Shown here piece by piece: positions 1-7,636 of a stretch of DNA of 16,191 nt. The position numbers and the translations under genes were made by a program. This DNA comes from Acanthamoeba sp. SK_2022b (taxonomy: Eukaryota > Discosea > Longamoebia > Acanthamoebidae). Under the pieces are notes generated by a model that did no database searches, had not been told where the DNA came from, and saw only the letters and a program-made list of their open reading frames with translations. Location: NCBI GenBank assembly GCA_027943245.1, contig JANDJZ010000943.1:1-16191 (forward strand). The letters run 5' to 3'. The first letter of the stretch is position 1; each line of letters starts with the position of its first letter.

Positions 1-482
1 AGGAAGCTGCTGACGATCATCGCCTTCAATTCGGGCTTTGACCACGTGTCTCGGTTGAGTTGCGAGGAGGCAAACTCCTGCACGTCCTGTGACACACACG
101 CGCGCAGCGCATCGTTGACCACGTGCGCCGGAAGGAGAGGGGGAGGGGGGGAGAGAGAGAGGGAGAGAGAGAGAAGGAGAGGAAAGAGACCCACCTGGAT
201 GTTGACAATCAGCCACTTCTTCTGCTGGCTGCCTTGGCGCTTGGCCTGCTCGAACGAGCCCGCGAACAGGACCTCCAACGGAGGACGGAAGATGTTGGCC
301 AACGTGCGCAGCTTGCGTTGCTCCGCCACCGGTCGATCCTTGATGATCGCCTCTACGTGCTTGTCCTCTGTGTCGCCGCCGCCGCCGCCGCGATTGAAAA
401 CGGTCATAGGGCAAGGTGCACCGTAGGAGATGGGGGGGAGCGGAATACGCGTCAGGGAGAGGAGGAGAGCTGAGAAGAGCTC

Positions 483-543
<61 letters not shown>

Positions 544-1287
544 TGTGTGTGTGCCCATAGCTGGAAGGCGGCAGTACTCTGCTTGCGGATGGCTTCTTCG
601 TGCCGGTAATCGCGGAAGGCATCAAAGACGGTGCGCGGGGTGCGCGGATTGAAGCCGCTCACCGCTCCTCCGCCAAAGCCCGCGCCGGCATCCTGCCCAA
701 CAATCCATTGGATGGCGAGCAGCGACGAGAGCAAGTGAGTCGGCGGCGAGGCAAAGGTGCACCCCCCCCCCACTCGCGCGGCCATCAACCACACGCCCAT
801 TACGCAGGGTTGGGGGGGGGGCAAGGTTCTCGAGAGTACCAGGAGCGTATCACGAATGGCCGGGATAGGAGCGCGCACATCTTCCTCTGCTGTCTCCACC
901 CGCTCGCCGCCCTCCGGCCCTGACCCTGTGCTCGCCCTGCACGGCACGGCACGGCACGTGCATTCCCAACGTTGGCCCGTTGTTGCTGTTGTTGCCCCCC
1001 CCCACCGCTGGCACTGCGAGTGCGCCAACCGCGTGACGTACCCGGCCGCCGAGCTGACACCCCCCGCCGAGGCCAGAAAAGCCTCGACGCTGCTCTCGAG
1101 GTCCCACCCGTGCGCCTGTGGCGTGGTCCCCTCTTGTTAAACAACTGCTTAGGCGGCACACCCAGGGTGCACAAATCGCAAAGTGATTTTTTGTAGGTAC
1201 TTCAAGGAAAGAGACAGCAAACGTGGGTTCTTGACAGTTGGTTATCTCTTGGAAGAGAGCCAAGACTTGCTGGTGCTCCTCGGCCAT
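1..1287 (-). CDS. UBXN7: UBXN7-like UBA-UAS domain protein (3' part missing)
   Basis: Exons by hand (minus strand): 1287-1201, 1115-1042, 936-840, 692-578, 367-195, 86-1 (continues beyond the window). All junctions are GT-AG and keep frame; about 210 residues are visible. The N-terminus (MAEEHQQVLALFQEIT, then FLE|AHGWDLESSVEAFL across intron 1) is a UBA-like ubiquitin-binding fold. A VRAPIP motif follows, as in UBXN7, then RTVFDAFRDY, then the UAS thioredoxin-like domain from about residue 150 (IFRPPLEVLF, SFEQAKRQ, QWLIVNIQ, LNRDTWS). UBXN7/Ubx5 proteins connect ubiquitylated substrates and cullin ligases to the p97/Cdc48 unfoldase through a C-terminal UBX domain; that domain should lie to the left of this window and is not seen. 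The start ATG opens the UBA directly. Least certain join: exon 4 to 5, across the (GT)n-bearing 210-nt intron. It is divergent from the EAF gene, 122 bp away. Confidence 0.85.
131..182. repeat. Purine-rich GA simple repeat in intron 5 of the UBXN7-like gene
   Basis: Runs of GA and G on the plus strand, hence C/T-rich in the sense of the minus-strand gene. It lies between the donor after 195 and the acceptor before 86 and may serve as an extended pyrimidine tract. Confidence 0.7.
484..542. repeat. (GT)n microsatellite, about 59 bp, in intron 4 of the UBXN7-like gene
   Basis: Perfect alternating GT on the plus strand, so CA in the gene sense. It begins about 35 nt after the splice donor of the 577-368 intron. 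Confidence 0.95.
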
Positions 1288-1409
1288 GGCACGTTCAACA
1301 AACTGCGCTGTCCCTGCTTTTCTTTTCTTTTTCTTTGTTCAGTCAGTCTCTTTTTCTTTTGGGCCCACAAGAGAAAAAGCGAAACGGAGAGGAGCAACAA
1401 CGTACGGGG
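1288..1409. promoter_or_regulatory. Divergent promoter region, UBXN7-like / EAF
   Basis: The 122 bp between two start codons facing away from each other must hold 5' ends and core promoter elements of both genes. It contains a T/C-rich tract (about 1317-1358) and a GGGCCC palindrome at about 1361-1366. No clear TATA box is visible. The function is inferred from position. Confidence 0.5.
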
Positions 1410-3044
1410 ATGCAAGCAGTTTGTGGCGGAGGGGGCGCCCTATCAGACGACGTGGGCGCGGTGCCTGTGAATGACACTGCATATCCCATTACACTAGGCG
1501 CCACTTTTACACAGCCCGGCGCTCAAGAATCATACCATCTGCTTCAATGTACGTTGGCCTTGGCCGGTGGTTTCGGAAGCGAGCCCCTGCAGTCTGTGGT
1601 GTCCTTCTTCTTCTTCTTCTTCTCACCCACTACGCGCTTGCCTCGATTCCATTTTTCCCCCAACCCCACCCCACACGATGCATCATTCGAAATAGCATCG
1701 CTTTGAAGCGAGAGAAACCCGAGAGGCACTACACAGTATGCGAGAGGCGGCTCGGTGCGGCCGGTGCTGGCAGAGTTCAGGAACCGAACCAAGACGGGGG
1801 AGACCGTGCGCGTGCAGGGCAACTACGTCGAGCTCAAGGAAACCGAGTGCGTGCTCATCTTTGACGGCGCGTCCTTCCGCCTCGAGCGCCTGGCCGGTTC
1901 TGGCCGTCGCATGAACGTCGTCCGCCCCTCGCGCGCCAGCACCACCCCCGCCTCTGCCGCTGCCGCTGCCTCTGCCTCTGCCGCTGCCGCTGCCTCGTCG
2001 TCTTCCGCGTCCACGCCGCAGAAGGGCGACGCTCCCCCGCCTCCCGCCTCCGCGGGGGCGCAGTCCTCGTCCTCGAGCCCCCCCTCCGCCTCGAGCGTGT
2101 CCTACAAGCGGCCGCGGGCGAGCGTGGCCGCCAAAGCCCCCGCGCCGGCCTCCACCAATGGGAGCGCCGGGAAGAGGCCTCGCACGGCGGCCGCCGCTGA
2201 CGACGACGACGACCACCCGGGCGAGTACGACGACGACCACCACCGCCATGCCCATGGCCACGTTGACCTCTCCGCCGAGAAGGGCGACCCCGGTATCCTC
2301 CTCCTCAGAGTCGCGCTGGTCCATGGCTGGGCTGGGCTGGGCCACGTGTTTGCTAACCCGCCTGGCTCTGCGCAGAGGTGATGGACTTTGAGGAAGTGGA
2401 GGAGGGGGAGGGGGAGGAGGAGGACCTGCAGGACCAGTCTGGCGGAGGCGGTGACGACGACCTCCTCAGTTTGGCCTCGGAGCTGGAGATGGACCTCCAG
2501 CAGCACCCCGAGGAGGGCGCCTCCCCCGCCAAGCCAAGCAAGGACGACGCCGCGGGCTCCTCCCTCTTTTCCGACGACGAGGACGACGACGACGAAGAGG
2601 ACCGAGCGCCGCACGGCGACCGCCGCCCGGCCAGCAACGCCGCGGGTACGCCCCCGCCTGCCTCGATGCCCCCCCCCCCCGCTCGCCGCCTGCTCTCTGC
2701 GCCTATTGGAGCGGAGCACTCTGCTCACCCGTCCACGGACACTACAACCCAACCTTCGCGAAGCAGCGGCTTCAGCGCCGGCTCTGTCCGCGGCCTCTTC
2801 GGCTGCCATCGCAGGCAAGTCCCTCCCCGCCCCTGCCGCACCGTCCAGCGATAGGTAACCTCCTCTTCTCTCCTCGAGACAAGCTCCCCAGTACACTAGT
2901 ACCCAAGACCACTGACACCCCCCTCCCCCACTCCACCCACACAGCGAAAGCGACAGCGACAGTGGAAGCGACAGCGGCAGTGACAGTGACAGCGAGAGCG
3001 AGAGCGGATCGAGCGCAAGCGACAGCGACAGTGAATCGGACTGA
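1410..3044 (+). CDS. EAF: EAF (ELL-associated factor) family transcription elongation protein
   Basis: Exons: 1410-1548, 1726-2292, 2376-2645, 2767-2854, 2945-3044; about 387 residues, close to EAF family size. The conserved N-terminal domain reads YPITLGATF and ESYHLLQ in exon 1, then VRPVLAEF and ECVLIFDGASFRLERL in exon 2, the pattern of EAF1/EAF2 (known to bind ELL and stimulate Pol II elongation in the super/little elongation complexes). After about residue 115 the protein is low complexity: Ala/Ser-rich, Pro/Ser-rich, KRPR basic patches, then an acidic stretch (VMDFEEVEE, FSDDEDDDDEE) and a Ser-Asp tail encoded by 2945-3041, as expected for an EAF transactivation region. Joins 2-5 are clean in phase. 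The acceptor of exon 2 is uncertain: exon 1 ends in phase 1, so 1726 is the only nearby AG that keeps frame without a stop. Start is the first in-frame ATG before the domain. Confidence 0.8.
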
Positions 3045-3125
3045 AGCAGACCCTTGGCTCTTCTCTTTCTCCTGCCTGCCTGCACGGGGCATGTATATAA
3101 ACCATACATGATTTTCTCTCTCTCT
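3045..3125. terminator. 81-bp spacer between convergent EAF and EEP genes with hairpin
   Basis: The spacer holds both 3' ends. An inverted repeat CATGTAT (3090-3096) / ATACATG (3104-3110) with a 7-nt loop can fold in transcripts from either strand. It contains TATATAAA at 3093-3100. A role in 3' end formation is inferred from position; no AATAAA is seen here. Confidence 0.4.
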
Positions 3126-5250
3126 CTAGAGCTCGTCGTTTGTGCGGGGCGCTGGCGGCGGCGGCGGCGGGTGCGCAAGCGCCGAGGAGGGGGGGAGGGC
3201 GAGGAGGGCCCACAGGCCCAGGTGGTCGGAGGACACCTCCTTGTGCAGGTCGCGCTTCTCCGGAGCCAGGGTGCAGTTGCCGAGCAGCCGCACGTCCAGC
3301 ACCTCGGCCGTCTCGTCGTCCTCCCGCCCTCCCGCCCGCTCGACAAAAATGAAGTCGATTCGCTTCTGCGGCTTCCACGTCGGAAAGCTCAGCCCTGCGT
3401 GTCGTGGCGCAATCGCAACCACGACCACAATCACAAGCACGCGAGAGCGGCGGTGGCGGCGAGGTCAGGTGGACGTCTCGCTGCAAAGCTCGAGCTGGGG
3501 TGGAAGGGGGGGCTGTGGGCGCACCGCGATCGGCCGGGGAGGCATGCGGCTCGTTGGCGTTTGGGTGGAGGGCCAGCCACGCATCGAAAAACGACGCACG
3601 ACCTGTGTGGGCCCCCACGTTGGGTGTTAACGTGTTGTTACACCAACACGCCCCCCGCGCGCGCGCCAGCCGTCAACGGGGGAAGGGAGGGGAAGGGCTG
3701 CGCGCCGACGCGTCACGGCTTACCCGGAGGAGGGGCGGGCTCTTGGAGGAGCCGGATGGAGCGCGATCCCGGTTCCGTGTTCATGTCCCCCACCAGGACT
3801 GCGACCGGGTGTCCCTGGCCCGGGAGGGCGTGCTCGCCGCCGTGTGCGCCGGGTTGGTCGGCGGGGTAGGACGGGAACACGAACGGGACATCGCTCGGTC
3901 GGCGGTCCGTGGCATCAAAGGTGTGCGCCCACTCGGCGATCTCCACCACCGCCCTGTCCCTATGTATAGGCAAGTGGCCCCACCAGTGGAGGAGCGTCAG
4001 CAGAGGAAGCTGAACGGGGCTGAGGATGGGGGAGAGGGGGGGGAAGGGGAAGGGGGAGAGCAGGAGCAGAACCGTGCGGAATCGGAGAGGGTGAGGTGGG
4101 TGACGAGAAAGTCGAGAGCGCGGCAGCCCGGCGGTCGGATGCGGGCGCGCAGGCACACGCGCTGGTGCTCTCTGTCGCTGCTGTCGCTCATGTCCCGCGT
4201 GAGCACCTGTCCGGCCCAGGCAGCGCCCATGATCACCATCATCATCGTCATCATCATCTGGACGCGAGCAACGCATGCCCCCCCCCCAAACCCAATTTCC
4301 TCTTCCGGCCGCGTACCCGATGGTCGGCCAGGACGATGGGGAAGCGGGAGAACACGGCGACGCCTTCGTCGACGTGCCACCCGCTGCGCGAATGGAAATT
4401 GAGGTACGTCATGCCCCTATGTATAACACCACCCACCCCACCCACCCACCCACCCAATCACGTAAGTCGAATCTAGGCCAGCGAACACCGGTGGGTTCTG
4501 CCAGCCCCCTGGACTGGAAAAGATGGGGGAGGGGGGGAGAGGAGAGTGGGGCGCAACGTGCCTCTCCCACACGAACTGGTAGCCTTTGAACGCGGGCAGC
4601 TCGATGAGCTGCTCCACCTGGGATCGCACTGGCTGCGAGATGTCGTACCGCACCTGCCACCCCCCCCCCCAGACACGCACACACGCGAGGAGGGGAGGGG
4701 AGAGGGTGAGTTCACGCCAACGAAGGTCAGCAAGCAAGCAAGCCAGCAAGGCCGGGCCCATACTTCCTGCCAGCCGATGACGTCGGGTCGTACGGAGGCC
4801 ATGTGCTGGTCGATCATCTGCAGGCGCTCCTCCCACGGCGCATTGAAGTTCCTGGCCGAGAGTGGGACGTGGGCGAGAGTGGGCGATTTTGCGCGGTGGG
4901 CGCGGGAGATTGGCGGAGAGGAGGAGGGTGGAGGCGCAGTGCGCACAAGTGCCAGGCGGCACGTACCAAATGTTGAACGTGGCCACCTTGACCGGCTCGC
5001 ACGCCGACGTGTCGCCCCCGCCAGACCGCGAGGGCGGAGGCGGCTGGGCATGAAACGTGCCGAGGAGAGACAGGAGAGTGTCGATCAAGACGGGCTCGCG
5101 CTCGGCCTCCTCCACCGGCGGCTGGGATGCGGGAGGGGGGGAGAACGACGCGGACGGCGACTCACCGGGTTGCCCATCAGAGTGTGGCGCGTGGGCAGGC
5201 ACCCACGTGTGGTGGGTCACCGTCAGAGCCTGCTCGCCAATGCACATAAA

Positions 5251-5318
<68 letters not shown>

Positions 5319-6212
5319 CACACAACACATGCACGCAGGCGCATTGTGGGCGGATGAGGAGGCGACCAAGGGGGGTGGTGAGTGGGCGGCGGTGTGCACC
5401 TTGTCGAACATGTGCTGAAAGACAGTGATGTGGTGGTGGGTGTCTTCGGCAGGCGCGGGAGAAGCGTCGCCGTGCTGCCTCGTGAGGGAAAAGACGAGGT
5501 GCCAGTTGTCGCCGATGCGAAGCGGCACCTCGTGCACAACGTCACGCCCACGGGCATCGTAGCCGCGCGACCGGAATCGCTTCCTCTTGACGCCGTCTTC
5601 GCTATACCACATGGCCTGTGATGTGTGTGCGCGCGCGTGTACGCAGGCGAGTGTGAGCGAGGTGCAGGCAGGGCTGACCCCACGCAAGAAAGCTTCTCGA
5701 GCTCGGCAGGGGGTTGCGCACGTGTTTCCGTGTGGAGAGGAGGGAGAGCTCCTGGTCTTTGGCTTCTGTTCGCCGCTTGACGAACTGGAGCCCAAACTAC
5801 ACCGGTCCTCGAGCCAACACAAAGCATTCGGGTGGTCAGTGTGTTCTGCCCACTGCGCAGAAGCGGCACGGCGTGTGGCTCTACACATTCCCGGTCGAGG
5901 GCCATACCTCTTGCACGCGGGCACGTTCTTGCTCTTGCTGCCCAAGCGCTGCCTCCTCCTCTTCCCCGCGGGGCGGGGGCTCGGCAGCAGAAGCCGGCTC
6001 ACCCAGGCTGCTCGGCAGTGTCTCCTCCTCGCGCAGAAACCGCGAGTGACTCACGGCCGCCTGGCCTTCCCCGTCGTTTGTGCACACGGGCCGTAGGCAG
6101 CAACATGAGCTCCAAGTCAACAACCCAAGATGCTACCAAAGGACTTACCTGGGTGGCACATGGCGATGATGAGAAAGGAGCATACGAGGAGTACCCGCGT
6201 TCGGTGGCACAT
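3126..6212 (-). CDS. EEP-superfamily (DNase I-like fold) hydrolase with predicted signal peptide
   Basis: Exons (minus): 6212-6149, 6065-5908, 5796-5679, 5596-5400, 5229-4967, 4851-4764, 4653-4562, 4416-4317, 4206-4073, 3953-3724, 3602-3525, 3394-3126; about 596 residues. Catalytic EEP domain from about residue 260: KVATFNIW (Asn), DVIGWQE (metal Glu), GVAVFSRFPIV, FLVTHLTL, VLVGDMNTEP (Asp/Asn), FFDAWLALHP, KRIDFIFV and SSDHLGLW (general-base Asp/His). All key residues are intact, so an active Mg-dependent phosphodiesterase is likely; the substrate (nucleic acid, lipid or other phosphoester) cannot be told. The N-terminus MCHRTRVLLVCSFLIIAMC resembles a signal peptide or anchor, suggesting the secretory pathway. 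Residues about 23-255 (acidic Glu-rich stretch, then IGDNWHLVFSL and HHHITVFQHMF) match no family I recognise. Exon 7/8 join needs a GC donor (AG|GCACGT at 4561); an alternative uses a GT donor after 4558 plus an 11-nt microexon (4497-4487). Exons 1-3 are less certain than 5-12. Confidence 0.78.
4432..4456. repeat. CCCA/CACC short repeat in EEP intron 7
   Basis: Tandem CCCA units on the plus strand next to the acceptor of the exon at 4416. The gene sense reads GGGT repeats. Confidence 0.7.
5254..5317. repeat. (CA)n microsatellite, 64 bp, in EEP intron 4
   Basis: Perfect CA repeat on the plus strand, TG in the gene sense. It ends about 24 nt upstream of the acceptor used for the exon starting at 5229, replacing a normal pyrimidine tract with alternating TG. 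Confidence 0.95.
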
Positions 6213-6425
6213 AACCAGCGCGTGAAGATGATTGCAAAAGAAAGAGAAAAGAAACTACATAGATTTTTTGTTGTTGTTTTTTTTGTTTTTTAAATCCCAG
6301 ATCTGATTTTTCCGCCATTACATCAATGTTGATTCAAGCTGTTTTACACGGCTTTATCCACCTGTATGGGAAGGAATGAGATCAAGAATCAGCGACTGCC
6401 TGCCTGATTTCGCGATCGGTTATCA
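6213..6425 (-). promoter_or_regulatory. Spacer between SmF 3' end and EEP 5' end
   Basis: Both flanking genes read leftward, so this holds the SmF 3' UTR and the EEP promoter. A plus-strand T-rich tract (about 6263-6292) is A-rich in gene sense. TGTAAAAC in gene sense (about 6349-6342) lies about 80 nt after the SmF stop and could be part of a poly(A) signal. No coding signal seen. Confidence 0.4.
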
Positions 6426-6692
6426 TCAGTCTCGCTCCTTGCCGGCCTCTCCGTCCTCGGGTACGCCGCGCACATAGAGCACGTTATTGCATCGTATGAG
6501 CACTTCGCCGAGGTTTCCCGCAAAGGCGCCATCGACCCACTCCTCAGTGTTGGCCAGCTGAAGATTCATGTACGAGTCCACGGAGACAAGGAGACCTCGG
6601 TATTCCATGCCCCACTTGAGCTTGACCGCGACGGTTTTGTTGACGAGGCCCGTCAGGAAGGGCTTAGGATTAACGGGGACCGCAGCAGCCAT
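6426..6692 (-). CDS. SNRPF: Small nuclear ribonucleoprotein F (SmF)
   Basis: Single exon, 88 residues, compared with about 86 in other eukaryotes. Sm1 motif: [20 protein letters not shown] then [16 protein letters not shown]; Sm2 motif: [15 protein letters not shown]. The RCNN segment and the Sm1 Asp/Met/Asn residues form the uridine-binding pocket. SmF is one of seven proteins in the ring around the Sm site of U1, U2, U4 and U5 snRNAs and is needed for splicing in the nucleus. The ATG at 6692 gives the usual short N-terminal tail before NPKPF; the longer open frame upstream is basic filler. It is the only clearly intronless gene here apart from the doubtful small ORF. It lies head-to-tail upstream of the EEP gene. 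Confidence 0.97.
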   Translation of the reverse strand: MAAAVPVNPKPFLTGLVNKTVAVKLKWGMEYRGLLVSVDSYMNLQLANTEEWVDGAFAGNLGEVLIRCNNVLYVRGVPEDGEAGKERD

Positions 6693-6967
6693 CTTCCTTC
6701 TTCTTCGTGGGGGGCCAAACGATCTGGGCGCAGCCCTTTTTTTTCTTGTCTTTTTCACTCATCCACCTTTTTTTTTGTTTTTCTGTCTTCTTTGGGTGGG
6801 TGTACTGTGTGCTGAGCACAGAGCAAGGACCTCGAGACCCACACACCGAGCACGCGGGTGGTGTGGTAGCAAAGGGGGACGGCACCTGAGCTACCCACAG
6901 GAACCCGAGGCGCATCCAGAAATGGGCACCTGATGACCGGTTCCTTGTGGCGGGCTGGGTCAGCAAC
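6693..6967. promoter_or_regulatory. SmF upstream region with poly-T tracts
   Basis: This 275-bp interval lies upstream of SmF (minus) and of the small plus-strand ORF. It has two strong T tracts on the plus strand (about 6737-6754 and 6769-6784), A-rich in SmF sense, in an otherwise GC-rich setting, typical of a nucleosome-poor promoter. No named element recognised. Confidence 0.45.
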
Positions 6968-7165
6968 ATGTGTTCTTTGTGCAAAGTGGCGCGGTTCAGC
7001 TGGCCGGCGACGCGACGCGACAAGCGCCACAAGGTCATGTACCTGTGCCACGAGTGCTGCCAAGGCTTCCAATGCTCCTCCCACTGCCGCTCGTGGTGTT
7101 GCCGCCCCCTGGGCTGTGTGCCCTCAGATAGTCTTCAGTTGCTGCCGGCTAAAGGGGAAGCGTAA
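6968..7165 (+). CDS. Small Cys-rich hypothetical protein (doubtful)
   Basis: Single open frame of 65 residues. It has paired cysteines: CSLC at residues 2-5, CHECC at about 28-32, then CSSHC, CC and a last Cys, with basic residues between, which looks like a zinc-binding knuckle or treble-clef arrangement. I do not recognise a family. Support is weak: the ORF is short, another frame is also open over part of it, and the ATG has no clear context. It could instead be one exon of a longer gene or chance. It would be divergent from SmF. Confidence 0.35.
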   Translation: MCSLCKVARFSWPATRRDKRHKVMYLCHECCQGFQCSSHCRSWCCRPLGCVPSDSLQLLPAKGEA

Positions 7166-7636
7166 GCAAAGCAACTCAACACGCGTTGAAGCAAGACAGA
7201 GAGAGAAAGAAAACATGATGTGGTGTACCGAGATCAAGGTCTGCACGCTAACATGATGCAGAAAGACGGGGAGGAGCTAAAGTAAGTCGCCACTCGAGCT
7301 AAAAAGGCATTGAGGGGGGAGGTGCACACAAGAGAGACACGCCATTGATGACGCCCCACAGAAGGTCGGTCACGCCCCACGACGAATTGTGGAGGGCACC
7401 TGTAGGTCAAAAAGGATTAACCAAGGGAGGAAGGATCGCACAGATGTGTGAAAGTAGAAGTGGGACCTCAGGTACCAGAGCTTGTGACATAAGTACGATT
7501 TCCAGGTCTGCTTCCTTGGTTGGTGGCCATCAATCACGCCAGATCTCTTTTTTTTCTTTTTGTTTTTTTTAACCCTAAAAAAACGCTTGGCCCAAACCAC
7601 ACGTCACCACATCCATGTGCCAGGGCTCGTCGGCGC
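7166..7636. other. 471-bp region without a recognised gene
   Basis: I see no exon with protein similarity. The left half is purine-rich (GAGAGAAAGAAAA near 7200). The right part holds a T-rich tract at about 7548-7570 followed by AACCCTAAAAAAA, just beyond the AtuA stop. It probably contains 3' UTRs of the small plus-strand ORF and of the AtuA gene, which converge here. Confidence 0.4.

Noticed and set aside
2102..3346. 414-residue minus-strand open frame
   Set aside because: It is antisense to the EAF exons and to GC-rich low-complexity DNA; EAF similarity and splice phases explain the plus strand, and the translated frame is Arg/Ser/Leu filler.
3404..4402. 332-residue plus-strand open frame
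   Set aside because: It lies opposite the EEP catalytic exons, which carry all conserved motifs on the minus strand.
5254..5317. CA/GT arrays as coding poly-(Thr-His) or poly-(Val-Cys) tracts
   Set aside because: The reading frames through them are open only because the repeat lacks stops; splice sites on both sides place the repeats in introns.
7560..7582. Telomere-like or telo-box AACCCTAAA after the AtuA gene
   Set aside because: Only one unit is present next to a T tract; a single copy is expected by chance and gives no support for a telomere relic.
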